Shown piece by piece: positions 43,772-53,500 of a stretch of 54,280 nt of DNA (position 1 is the stretch's first letter; each line of letters begins with the position of its first letter). This stretch comes from Ascoidea tarda (nom. inval.) (lineage: Eukaryota > Ascomycota > Saccharomycetes > Ascoideales > Ascoideaceae). The DNA lies in contig JAKTTS010000042.1 of assembly GCA_030560485.1 (NCBI GenBank), forward strand, positions 1-54,280, read 5' to 3'. Position numbers and translations under genes: made by a program. The notes below the pieces were generated by a model. That model saw only the letters and a list, made by a program, of their open reading frames with translations. It did no database searches and had not been told where the DNA came from.

Positions 43772-43961
43772 TGTGGGCTGTTGCAGGCAGATGGATCAGA
43801 ATCTGGGAAGCTGGAGAGTAAGTGGGAAGAAGAGAAGCAAAAGAAAGAGCACTGATAGGGGCATCGGCTCAAAACGGAACTCGATATACAACTCTTTCGT
43901 TTCTTCTCCAGTGCCTCTCTCTTCTCTCTCTTCTCTCTCTTCTCTCTCTTCCCCTCTAGCA
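43772..43961. promoter_or_regulatory. Divergent promoter BRO1 / Taspase gene with CT repeat
   Basis: 190 bp, including a TTCTCTCTC 9-bp tandem tract at 43916-43951 ending 11 bp before the Taspase ATG. On the other strand it is a GAGA tract, a type that excludes nucleosomes or binds GAGA-like factors. The plus frame stays open through the tract, so an N-terminal extension is possible but would be pure Ser/Leu. Confidence 0.55.
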
Positions 43962-45221
43962 ATGGATTTGTTGGTATTGGTCCATGTGGGCGCTGGCAAC
44001 CACCAGAAACGCCATCTCCCAGACTTCAAGACGTTGGTCTCTAGGGCCTGCTCCCAGGGCTTGAGCGACCTCATCAGCAGCGACTCCTCCTCCATCACCA
44101 AGGCCCTTTCCAACACCTCCAAGTTGGTTGAGGCCTCGAAACTAACCAATGCTTCCTATGGTTCCTCGTTGTCCTACAATGGCAAGATTGTGAACGACGC
44201 CTGTGTTTTGCTCAAAGACCACGCCAGCCAGAAATTCGTCTCCTTCGCCTTGAGCAACATCCAGAACTTTAAGTACCCCATCACTCGTTGCCTCAACTTC
44301 CTCCTTCTCAAGGAGATCGACGTGGGCCAATTTTGTGCTGGCATCACCAAGCCCTGTGTCTTTGCTGACAACCACTTTGACTACTTCAATATCAACAGGG
44401 ACAGACCCAGCGACAGCGACGACTACTTGTTGAACGATGGCTACTGCAACAACATCAGTTTGCTCTCCTCCAACTCCATCAACTTCTATCGCCAGAACGA
44501 GGATCGTTTCTTGAAGAACGAACCCATAATCAAGGACAACAATGTCAACAACAACATCAACGACACCATAGGCGTACTCATCAACGACAGCAAAAACAGT
44601 CTCTCTCATGGGGTCTCCTCTGGTGGGAACTTCTTCAAGTCTGACCAGAGAATTGGCTGTGCTGGTCTAATTGGTCCCAGCTTATTCAATCTCACGTCGT
44701 TGGAACTACCACTTTACGAGATACTATCCTGTAGTCGTAAGAAGGAGTTTTACTATGAAATATCAACAATGTGCTCAGGTAATGGCGAAGACATTATTGA
44801 AATGGATTTGGCACGTTTTGCTTCAACCTATATCTTGGAAAACTTGCTAGTTTCAAATGATGAAGACGACCTTGATTTGTCTAAATTATTACAGGATTCA
44901 ATCGTAAAGGCCTCAAAGAGAATTCATTTAAAGTCTTTCAATTACCAAAATAAAAACACCAATGCCGATAAAAATGCAAACGCAAATTCTAATACAAATC
45001 AAGACAATATTATTTACGTTGGTGTAATATCATACATAAGAAAATTCTCTTTGAAATCAAAAAAAATCGTTTGGAATACAATACTATATTGCCATTCAAC
45101 TGAATCTTTCATCTTTGGCTATAAGTATAATAATAATAAAACTCAATTTATGTTTTCCTCGCTTCTTGATCCTAAAAGAATTGGAGTATCATTTTCAAGA
45201 GGTGAGTTTATTCTCAAATAA
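43962..45221 (+). CDS. Taspase-1-like threonine aspartase (Ntn hydrolase)
   Basis: 420 aa from ATG 43962; the frame is open further upstream but crosses the CT repeat. Order of landmarks follows human TASP1: LVLVHVGAGNHQ at the start (VLVHAGAGYHS), ASYGSSLSYNGKIVNDACVLL at 64-84 (GMGSNLNLLGEIECDASIM), and DTIGVLINDSKNSLSHGVSSGG at 201-222 (DTVGAVVVDHEGNVAAAVSSGG). It ends with WNTILYCHSTESFIFGYK (LWSHTTESMCVGY). Thr202 would be the nucleophile freed by self-cleavage after Asp201. The same fold holds type 2 asparaginases, but the HTTES-like block and SSGG favour Taspase. An Asn-rich stretch just before the cleavage site replaces the human linker. The first 750 bases are GC-rich (38 of 60 at 44041-44100) and the rest AT-rich (17 of 60 at 44941-45000). 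Confidence 0.9.
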   Translation: MDLLVLVHVGAGNHQKRHLPDFKTLVSRACSQGLSDLISSDSSSITKALSNTSKLVEASKLTNASYGSSLSYNGKIVNDACVLLKDHASQKFVSFALSNIQNFKYPITRCLNFLLLKEIDVGQFCAGITKPCVFADNHFDYFNINRDRPSDSDDYLLNDGYCNNISLLSSNSINFYRQNEDRFLKNEPIIKDNNVNNNINDTIGVLINDSKNSLSHGVSSGGNFFKSDQRIGCAGLIGPSLFNLTSLELPLYEILSCSRKKEFYYEISTMCSGNGEDIIEMDLARFASTYILENLLVSNDEDDLDLSKLLQDSIVKASKRIHLKSFNYQNKNTNADKNANANSNTNQDNIIYVGVISYIRKFSLKSKKIVWNTILYCHSTESFIFGYKYNNNKTQFMFSSLLDPKRIGVSFSRGEFILK

Positions 45222-45954
45222 TTATAACAATTATAACAATAACAGTTACAATTTAAATATTCCGTAATCAGCATCATTTCAATTCATCATTTTCATATTT
45301 TCATATTTTCATATTTTCATATTTTCATATTTTTATCTTTTCTTATTTTCATAATTCCATGTTTCGTGTTTTCATGTGTTCTTAATTCCTAATCCACCTT
45401 TTTTTTCTCTTTTTTAGATTGTTTCTTATACTAAGCATTTCTTTTTTTCATTAATTCTTGTTTAATTCTCTCTTATAAATAGCTTTTCATTAATAAATTT
45501 AAGTTTTTATTTCACTTTATTTAGTACAAAAGATGAATAATAAATAACTGAATGAATGAAAATCTAAACAAATGTGTAATACAGATTAATCTTAACTAAG
45601 GATTAGTAATTATTTCAAAAAGTTTTTATAAAAATAAAAGCTATAAAAGAGAAAAAGTAAAAAAAGTTTATATAATTGAAAATTTTAATAACAGTATCTT
45701 TAAAAGAAAAATGAAAATAATAAAAATAATGAAAATAAAAAAAAAGGGGAAATCAAACTAAAAATGAACATAACATAAACTCATTTTTCATTTTATTTTA
45801 TTTCAATTTTATTTTATTTTATTTTATTTCAATTTTATTTTATTTTTTAATATTGATTAATTTTCATTGAATAATAGTCTTTATTTTTTTAATTTTTTTT
45901 TAATGATGATTATTTTATGATAATCTTATGATTTAATAATTGTTTTCAAATAGT
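45222..45954. terminator. Shared 3' region of the Taspase gene and SSH1
   Basis: 733 bp between converging genes, very AT-rich. It holds a TTTTCATA 8-bp tandem array (45290-45331) and ATTTTATTTC repeats (about 45788-45845). No gene. Confidence 0.5.
45290..45331. repeat. (TTTTCATA)n tandem array
   Basis: About five 8-bp units downstream of the Taspase stop. Confidence 0.85.
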
Positions 45955-47705
45955 TTACATTCCTGGAACTGTTGGCAAATTTCCACCACTCATCATAGTA
46001 TTATAAAGTTGAGAACTACCACCGTATTGTTGAAACTCGGTCATAAATTCTTCTAAAAATCCAAAAGTAACTGAAAGAGCAACAATCAACCCAGTTACTT
46101 TACCCTTTGATCCCAAAATTTCAGAAATTATTGAAACTGAAGAGAGAGCAAATGCCCCCATTGCACTTGCATAAGGAATAAATTTATCCAAATGCTTAGC
46201 TAAGTTAACTTCTCTTTTACCTAAAATGGAAATTGATTGTTTAGTGAAAAAGCTAGCAACATCTTTTGGTGATGATCCAGAAATCTTGTACCATGTCAAG
46301 GCAAAAAAAGATGATGATAATAAAGAGAAAAAAATAAAACTTAAAAATTGTAAAGGGTTAGATAAAATTGATGAAATGAAAACTGGTGGTTGAAAAAAAG
46401 AGACCAAACCACTGGTTAAATAAGCCTTACCAAAGCTTTTGTAAATACCAGTTGTACCATAAATTGATAAATCAGAAGTGTATTGACCGAATAAGAGTTT
46501 TTTGAAAAATGGAGATAAAGAGACAGCCAAAGATTGGCCAAAAGAGTTTTCAGTGAAAAATTTATTCAATATAAAATTAATAATGGATAAATTGTAATAA
46601 ATAGTCCAGGTGAATAAAACAGGCAAAGCACCACAATATAAAAATTTAATTGGATAAGTTTGAGACATTGATCTAACTCTTGTAGATTTGATTGGAATCT
46701 CATATTTGATTGATTGAAGATAAAAGAGCACAAAAAAAGATATGATTAAAAGGTAAATTTGAGAAAGATTGGTTAGACTTGATCTTTGAAACAAGTATAT
46801 CAATTCGCTTGATAATGAGAAACCTGCTGGTTCGGTAACGTCGCCGGTATTGCTAGTTGATGAAATAAGATGAGAGAAATAGTTTTTGAATATTTTTAAT
46901 AATTGGAAAATAGAACCAAAGGATTCCCAACCTTTCGAGGTCTTAACAGAATTGAAACCAATAATGTCTTGAACCAAATTTGGAGCATAATTAATTGCAA
47001 TGAAAAATAAAGAACCAGAAATGAAACCATATTCTTTATCTAATAATTCAGTAATTAAAATGATAAAAATGTTTGCAGCAAATAACTGGAAAAAGATTAA
47101 AAATTGGTTTGATAAAGTTGAAATAGTAAAAGAACCAATGGAATAATCCAAATTGGAGTTTATAACCTGATTGAAATCAATTGGGTTATAATAGTTGCCA
47201 ATAAAAACCAAAGAAAAGGAATAAATTGCGCTTATCAAGATAGCAAAGGTTTTTTGTAAAGATTGAAAATATTCACGATCTTTTCTTATACTGAAATTGA
47301 TTTTGATAAGCTTCAAACCAGCAGCAAGTTGAAAGATAAAACCTGAGGTTAAGATTGGCAAGACACCAAACTCTAATAAAGTGGCATATTCAGATGCAAA
47401 AACTGGTCTATACTGAAAAAAGGGATCAGGAGAAGTTTGAAAGACTCCAAATATGGGCAATTGAGCAACAATATAAAAGAGAGCTAGCCCAATAGAATAC
47501 AAAATCTTGTCATCAAAAGATATCCTTTGAATTGGCTGTTCCACTTCAGGAAGAATTGGTAAAAAGGGTTTAGCTAAGTCAAGTAGACGAACTATAAGAC
47601 AGCGAGAAACCAAAAGGGCAAAAAGATGGGATGTTAGAACACAGGAGAGCAGACAGAGAAGAGGAAGCACATTGCAATAGAAGATACAAACATACAGTTG
47701 CTCAT
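45955..47705 (-). CDS. SSH1: Ssh1, second Sec61-type translocon channel (two exons)
   Basis: 548 aa when spliced: exon 1 47696-47705 (ATGAGCAACT), exon 2 45955-47591. Ssh1 is the pore of the alternative ER translocon used in co-translational import. The ten-transmembrane SecY/Sec61 fold is visible. Likeness to S. cerevisiae Ssh1 is closer than to Sec61: LPILPEVEQPIQRISFDDK, TLLEFGVLPILTSGFIFQL, SIKYEIPIKSTRVR, SGSSPKDVASFF and the QQYGGSSQLYN...VPGM end. Without splicing the frame has only a GTG start and a spurious leader. Spliced, the protein begins MSNFRLLDLAKPFLPILP, as Ssh1 should (MSGFRLIDIVKPILPILP). The upstream CACGTG (47891) lies 186 bp from the ATG. The main pathway partner here is the SRP RNA about 5.3 kb away. 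Confidence 0.95.
47592..47695 (-). other. SSH1: Spliceosomal intron of SSH1 (104 nt)
   Basis: Donor GTATGT (47695-47690), branch-point-like TTCTAAC (47639-47633) and acceptor TTATAG ending at 47592. The branch adenosine is about 42 nt from the acceptor. Removal joins a 10-nt first exon to the Sec61-family frame and restores the expected N-terminus. The branch point deviates from TACTAAC at its second base. Confidence 0.92.
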
Positions 47706-48126
47706 GTTTAGACAGAAAGGATAGGAATAGCTGAGTGTGAGTAAAGAACAGATAAACAGAACTTCTTTCAAGTGTTAAGCATCAATCTGATTTCTCAACG
47801 CTTAACGGCAAAATACAAAATTTGGAAATTTTTCAACTTGCAAAAAAGCAAATTCCAAAAATTCTAGACCAAATCTATCACGAGACCAAACACGTGATGT
47901 AAATGTGGGTATATGCTGTATGTGCATAGATAGTGCACATGCATGTGTATGTCAGATAACAACACATGATATTGCGTTTGACCACATTTGTGGGCTTCTC
48001 TTTTAGGCAACACCAAAATCTATCGAGAATAAACAGAAAACATACAAAACAATAAAGCACAAAAAGCCATTTTGACAAAAAAAAAACCACTTAATTCGTT
48101 ATAATCATTACAAACTATAGTCCAAC
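47706..48126. promoter_or_regulatory. SSH1 promoter region with CACGTG
   Basis: 421 bp between SSH1 and the end of the Asn-rich gene. CACGTG at 47891-47896 (AACACGTGATG) is a Cbf1/Pho4/Tye7-type core. The region also has TGTGTATGTGCATAG-like alternating purine/pyrimidine DNA (about 47910-47955). No gene. Confidence 0.5.
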
Positions 48127-50244
48127 TCAGCAACCATTCACTCCCACGCCAACACTGTCCTCATCCATGTTCACATCCACATCCACATCCATATCCACGT
48201 CGAGACCGTTGGTTCTGTTGCCATTGGTATCACTGCCATCCAAATTTCCATTCGCAAACAATATAGCATTATTATTGTAGCTATTGTGATGTGTGTTCTT
48301 GGTTTTCTTATCCATGCTACGCTCAATCCCAGAAATGTTTTTCAAGCCAGTATTTCTGTCACTGTCGTTTGCCGATCTAATAAATTGAATAGCATTGTCA
48401 TTATTGATACCAGTATCTTTGTTGTAATTATTATCTAATGAAATGTTTTCATTTTCAATAATATTTTCGTTGTTATTTTTAGTGTTATTGCTGTTCTTTG
48501 TCCGACTATCTTGATTGTTATCGTTTTGACTCTTATGCTTATTATAAAAATTTAGTATAATTTTGCTTAATGTTCTGTTGTTCAATACAATTTTATTGTT
48601 AAATTGTTCAATGATTTTGGGCTCATCAACATTGTTAATGATATATATTATGATATTATCTGAGATTAATTTTAGTTCGATTAATTCGTTAAATTTTGAA
48701 TAAATTTTCTCAATACTAAGTTTGTTACTTTTATTCTCAAAGTATTTAAAAATTTCTTCAATTGTATTGTTATTTATTGATTTCAAATTTCCATTTGTAT
48801 TATTGATATTACTATTAGTATTATTACGGGTGATAGAAAGATGTTTTAGTAATGATTTTGGAGTAGACGACGAATTTGGCATTGTTGTATTATTAACAAA
48901 TGAGTTTGTTTCATAATTATTAGGCAAGTCAATGGACAAAAAGGGGTTGTTGTTATTACTATTACTATTACTATTACTATTATTATTATTGTTATTGTTA
49001 TTGTTATTATTATTAGAATTTGCGTTATTGTTAGAAAGAGTGTTATTTGAGCCATTGCTTGTTGCAAGGTTATTGTTGATGTTGCGGTTAGGATTGTTAT
49101 TATGGTCATTAGGATCATCTATATCTTCATTTTCGTTTTCGTTTTCATTTTCATTTTCGTTTTCCTCTTCGTCTTCGTTATCATTATCATTGTCGTTATC
49201 ATTACCAATCATATGATGTTGATTTGGATTATTATCATAATCATCATCAAGCGTTATAGATTTTAATGAAACTGAGCTTCTTCTAAATTTTCTTGGTTTT
49301 TTCAATATTGGCTGGTTATTTTGTTTTCTTTTTTTATTGAAAAAATCAGTCGAGATTAAGTCCTTTCCATCATTTTCTTCAATTAATTTTTTTTCGAAAA
49401 AACCGGACAATATATATAGATAATTTAGATCTTTGCCCTTTAATCTTAATATATTTTTATCGCCATTTGAGATTTCGTACCATTGAGTGCTGGTTAAAAT
49501 TGGAACTTTTAAATCGTTATCCCACTGAATATTTGAGTATTTTGATATTTTGTTAATATTTTTAATTAAAATGTATTTAAAGATCTTTCTTTTAATTTCG
49601 TCTTTGAAATTTTTCAATTGAGAATTTGTAACAGGAATTTGATTAGGAGTATTTGAGTTGACAAAAGTACCTAGTTCGTTATATTCAGTTTTTTTTAAAT
49701 ATAGATTGTTGATGTCATAATCAGGAATTTTTTCTATAATCGATAGAAATTTTTTGGCAAACAAGTTTCTACGTTCTTTTGACCAGATAAATCTCGCTTT
49801 TTCTCCAGTTTTAATTAGAGAATTTTGATCAACTGATTCATTGAGGGTATTATTAAGAGCGTTGCTAAGAGTGTTACTAAGAGTGTTACTAAGAGTGTTA
49901 CTAAGAGTGTTACTAAGAGTGTTGTTAAGAGTGTTGTTGAGAGTGTTGTCAAGAGTATTGTTAAGAGTGTTGTTGATAGTATTATTAATAGTGTTAGTAA
50001 GAGTGTTATTAGCATTATCATTATTATGATTGTGGTTATGATTGTGATTGTGATTTTGGTTATGATTAGAAATTGCGTTTGAATTAATATTAACAATTTT
50101 ATTTGTGGATGTATTATTTGTATTATTTCTTCTTAGATTATTTATAGAGTTGTTATTAGTATTAATATTAGTATTATTGTTATTGTTATTGTTATTAGTA
50201 TTATTAGTATTGTTATTATTATTATTATTGGTGTTATTATTGGC

Positions 50245-50290
<46 letters not shown>

Positions 50291-51015
50291 GTGTCGTTAC
50301 TATTAAAGATTTTTTCGCGATTTGAATGAGATTTAACTAAATGTGGTATCAATAGGTTATGATCCTGATTCGAATTATTGTTTGAGTTATTAATTGAGTT
50401 ACTATTGTTTTGATTATTGTTTTGATTTTGGTTATGGTTTTGATTCTGATTCTGATTCTGAATTAAGCTATTTTTATTAGAATTCAAATTGGGGACAGAG
50501 TTGGAGAAGCTGTTTGAATTTGAATTGGGATTAGAATTGGTATTGGAAATGGCATTATTATTGCCATTTTCATTATTTGTAATTCCATTTGTATTCCTGC
50601 TAGTATTTTCGTTTGAAGTTATTAAATTTGTATGCTCATGACCCAAATTATGACAAATGTTTTGGTTGATGTTGTCTAGATTAGTATCAAGATTTGAATG
50701 TAGATTGGTGTCAATGTTGTCAAGACTGGGGGATAAACCAGACGATAAGGACCTCGATAGGTTATTGGATAAATTCGAAGCCAAATTGGATGAAAGATTT
50801 CCAGATAGAGCAGAGCCCAAGCTGGGACTTAAGGTAGCCCCCAAATTGCCATCGATGTTGGAAACCAAAGTGTTTTCAAAAGAAGCAGCATCGATGTCTT
50901 GAGCAAAATCCTTTCGAGAGTTTTGGATGAGGTTGTTCATGTTAGATAGCTGCTGGCTGGTAGCAGAGTCGTGGAACTGCTGCATCCAGAAGCCTTGGGA
51001 TTCTCTCTGAGTCAT
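48127..51015 (-). CDS. Large Asn-rich protein of unknown function
   Basis: 962 aa from ATG 51015. Two parts look folded: about 400-560 (ARFIWSKERRNLFAKKFLSII, FKDEIKRKIFKYILIKNINKI, STQWYEISNGDKNILRLKG, YILSGFFEKKL), which includes a basic KKRKQNNQPILKKPRKFRR stretch suggesting nuclear localisation; and about 740-830 (NNTIEEIFKYFENKSNKLSIEKIYSKFNELIELKLIS). The rest is low complexity: long poly-Asn runs, an acidic DNDNDNDNEDEEENEN tract, an MDVDVDVNMDEDS end, and two regions with a Leu every fourth residue. I do not recognise a family. A nuclear regulator is a reasonable guess from composition and basic tract, no more. It is divergent from HCR1. Confidence 0.8.
49847..50011. repeat. 12-bp coding minisatellite (AGTGTTACTAAG)n
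   Basis: About 14 units, some identical and others diverged, in frame within the Asn-rich gene. On the coding strand each unit reads Ser/Asn-Asn-Thr-Leu, giving Leu every fourth residue (about residues 335-389). Confidence 0.93.
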
Positions 51016-51276
51016 TGGAAAAAGAAGCGTCTGTTGCTGGTGCTGGAAATCAAGCTGGGGCAGCAGAGGCAGCAGAAACAGCAGAACAGAAAAGAGGCTT
51101 CTTCAGAGACGAGAAGCTCCAGCAGCTCAGGTGAGACGCGTAAAGCGGCTCCGTTTCAAAAACGCACGGAGCGGGAGGGTGCAAAAATTTCAGCAAGATA
51201 GGAAGGTGTATATAAAAGCTGGGATGGAGAGCATTGTTTAAACACTAGAGACAGAGCAGAAGAAGCGCCAGCGAGA
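51016..51276. promoter_or_regulatory. Divergent promoter of the Asn-rich gene and HCR1
   Basis: 261 bp, GC-rich in the middle with CAGCAG/AGCAGAAACAGCAGAA repeats (about 51060-51085). A TATATAAAAG at 51209-51218 lies 68 bp upstream of the HCR1 ATG and is its likely TATA box. Confidence 0.6.
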
Positions 51277-52131
51277 ATGAATTGGGACGACGACGACTTT
51301 TCTGTGCCACCTGCAAAGACCAAGACTACCATCGTCAATAGTTGGGAGGACGATTTGGACGAACCGTTGTTGGACGACTTTGCCTGGGACGAGGACGAGG
51401 ACGACAAAACAGAGAAGAAACCAGCTGTTAAGGAGACAAAGCCCAAACCAAAGGCTCCAGTGGTTGCCAAAGGCAAGAAGGGCTCGAAAAAGACCAGTTC
51501 CAATGACAGAGTGTTGTTGGAGGTAGACACCTTAGATGAGGCTACTCGTAAGAAGCTATTAAAGGAGAAGCAGTTGGAGTCGGATCTCAACAATGCTGCT
51601 GATTTGTTTGGAACCTTGGGAGTCGCTGATGACTACGACGACGATGCCATTAACGAGCATCCCAAGACCAAAGCTTTGAAGGAGGCCTCTGAGAATTCTG
51701 GTTTCAAACCACAACAGGAACTTACTGTTGACACGCCATTAACTGTTCATCCTATTTTTGATCCTGAGAGCAAACAAGATTATGAAAAGTTGAGAAAGCA
51801 ATTATCATCGACATTGACTCCATTAGCTAAGAAGTCGTCATTGAATTATTCCTCACAATTAGCAATTGGGCTAATTAGGGATTTAAGTAAAGAATTAAGT
51901 TCTGAGAACATTCGAAAAGTGATTTCGACACTTAATGTAATTGTTAAAGAAAAAACAGCCGCAGAAAGACAAGCTAGACTAGCCAAAACCGGAGGAGCCT
52001 CAGTTGGTGGTGGAAAAAAGAAAGTCAAGGGAAAAATCAATCTTGGAGGTGGTTTTAAAAAGGATAACGATCTGGTTCAGCCTTATTCTAAAGATGATGA
52101 TGATTATGATGATTTTGATGATTTTATGTGA
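51277..52131 (+). CDS. HCR1: Translation initiation factor eIF3j (Hcr1)
   Basis: 284 aa; S. cerevisiae Hcr1 is 265. eIF3j sits at the ribosomal decoding centre and helps start-codon recognition, 40S recycling and 20S pre-rRNA processing. The N-terminus carries the family's acidic Trp motifs (MNWDDDDFSVPP, NSWEDDLDEPLLDDFAWDEDEDD), which bind eIF3b. The centre is helical (DEATRKKLLKEKQLESDLNNAADLFG; SSQLAIGLIRDLSKELSSENIRKVISTLNVI). The end is Lys/Gly-rich and closes with DDYDDFDDFM, as in the family. The 5' half is GC-rich and the 3' half AT-rich. An in-frame CTG occurs in the non-conserved KDNDLVQPY stretch. Confidence 0.95.
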   Translation: MNWDDDDFSVPPAKTKTTIVNSWEDDLDEPLLDDFAWDEDEDDKTEKKPAVKETKPKPKAPVVAKGKKGSKKTSSNDRVLLEVDTLDEATRKKLLKEKQLESDLNNAADLFGTLGVADDYDDDAINEHPKTKALKEASENSGFKPQQELTVDTPLTVHPIFDPESKQDYEKLRKQLSSTLTPLAKKSSLNYSSQLAIGLIRDLSKELSSENIRKVISTLNVIVKEKTAAERQARLAKTGGASVGGGKKKVKGKINLGGGFKKDNDLVQPYSKDDDDYDDFDDFM

Positions 52132-52632
52132 GTAGAATAGAGTAGAATAGGCTATAAAATTAGTTAAAATTAATTTCAATTTCAATTTCAATATCGATTT
52201 GATCTTTCAATTGCAATTTGATCTTTGTCTTTTTCCCTTTTTTTCTTTTAATCTTTCGTTTTTAGTTTTTAGTTTTTCATTTACATTTACATTTACATTT
52301 ACATTTACATTTACATTTACATTCATATTTACATATATAACTGATGCTAATTGAATAATTTTTAATATCAATTAAGTCAAACTGTATTTAGTCTTTAATT
52401 ATTATTATTTATTATTAGTGGCATTTATTATAGGTTACAAATGATAAGCTGTAAAGGATAATCAATAAATTATAAAGGATAATCTATAATTGATAATTGA
52501 TAATTGATGTTAGGATATAACTCCGGGTAACTGTTTTTCCTGATTTTCAAATCAGAAAAAGTTTTAAAGAGGTGATATTTCACAGAGATGATATTTCAAA
52601 AAGATGATATTTGGATTACAAAATATTAAAGA
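52132..52632. promoter_or_regulatory. HCR1 3' end and TAE1 promoter
   Basis: 501 bp, AT-rich. It holds an (ATTTAC)n hexanucleotide array (52279-52320) and a Reb1-type CGGGTAA at 52524-52530, 109 bp before the TAE1 ATG. GATGATATTTC repeats occur just upstream of the start. Confidence 0.55.
52279..52320. repeat. (ATTTAC)n hexanucleotide array
   Basis: Seven near-perfect units downstream of HCR1. Confidence 0.9.
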
Positions 52633-53397
52633 ATGCCAGCTAAACAAATAGAGACACGAATTGAAGAAGAACTAACAGAAGATAATAACATACCTGTTAA
52701 GCCTGACAGTTTGATAAACTATGAAGATGCTATAGAATACTGGGCAAATGTCCCAGCGACAGTTGATGGAGTGCTTGGAGGATTTGGAGAAAAAACATGT
52801 GTACCAAAAGTTGATATAATTGGGTCGAGACTTTTTTTGAAAAAAGTGGGTAGCCGAATGGAGACCAGTGAGGTTAAATATGGGATTGAAATCGGAGCAG
52901 GAATCGGTAGAGTTACCAAAAACTTGTTATCGAAAGTTTGTGACTACTGTGATTTATTAGAACCTGTAACATCATTTGTAAAGCAATTGAAGATAGAAAA
53001 TGAAGAGTTGATTAAAACCGGGAAAGTAGATGAGATCTTTTGTATTGGAATGCAGGACTTTTCCAAGATTGAAGTCAAAAATGACAGGAAATACTGGATA
53101 ATTTGGTGTCAATGGTGTCTTGGACATTTACCTGATGATGAACTAGTTAAATTTCTCAAGTACTGCAAAACAAGATTAATTGTATCAGACAATAGTGGGA
53201 CCATAATAGTAAAAGAGAATAACATACAGGGAATTGACGATTCGTTTGATGATTTAGACAGTTCGGTTACAAGGTCAGATAAAAATTTTAAGAAAATATT
53301 TAAGAAGGCCGGATTGAAATTGATTGCAGAAGAGAGACAAAGAGGATTACCAAGAGAGTTGTACCCTGTCAAAATGTATGCATTGAAGCCTAACTAA
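52633..53397 (+). CDS. TAE1: Protein alpha-N-terminal methyltransferase (Tae1/NTMT1 family)
   Basis: 254 aa; S. cerevisiae Tae1 is 232. The enzyme methylates the N-terminal amine of proteins that begin with (Met)-Pro/Ala/Ser-Pro-Lys after Met removal, such as Rpl12 and Rps25. Seen: YEDAIEYWANVPATVDGVLGG (about 30-50, the family N-terminal signature), the S-adenosylmethionine loop GIEIGAGIGRVTKNLL (84-99), DLLEPVTSFV (108-117), WCQWCLGHLPDDELVKFL near 157, IIVKENN near 204, and RQRGLPRELYPVKMYAL at the end. All the motif blocks are present, so it should be active. It converges on DUT1 with a 103-bp gap. Confidence 0.95.
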   Translation: MPAKQIETRIEEELTEDNNIPVKPDSLINYEDAIEYWANVPATVDGVLGGFGEKTCVPKVDIIGSRLFLKKVGSRMETSEVKYGIEIGAGIGRVTKNLLSKVCDYCDLLEPVTSFVKQLKIENEELIKTGKVDEIFCIGMQDFSKIEVKNDRKYWIIWCQWCLGHLPDDELVKFLKYCKTRLIVSDNSGTIIVKENNIQGIDDSFDDLDSSVTRSDKNFKKIFKKAGLKLIAEERQRGLPRELYPVKMYALKPN

Positions 53398-53500
53398 AAG
53401 ATGGCAAATATATATAGATGAGTAAAGTAATTAAAATATAGGAGCCGGCTTGGTTAAGAATAGGATTATGAGTATGAAGAATATGGATGTACAATTACGC

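Noticed and set aside
43683-43961. N-terminal extension of the Taspase frame
   Set aside because: It overlaps the BRO1 start on the other strand and crosses a CT repeat giving only Ser/Leu. The family N-terminus begins at the ATG at 43962.
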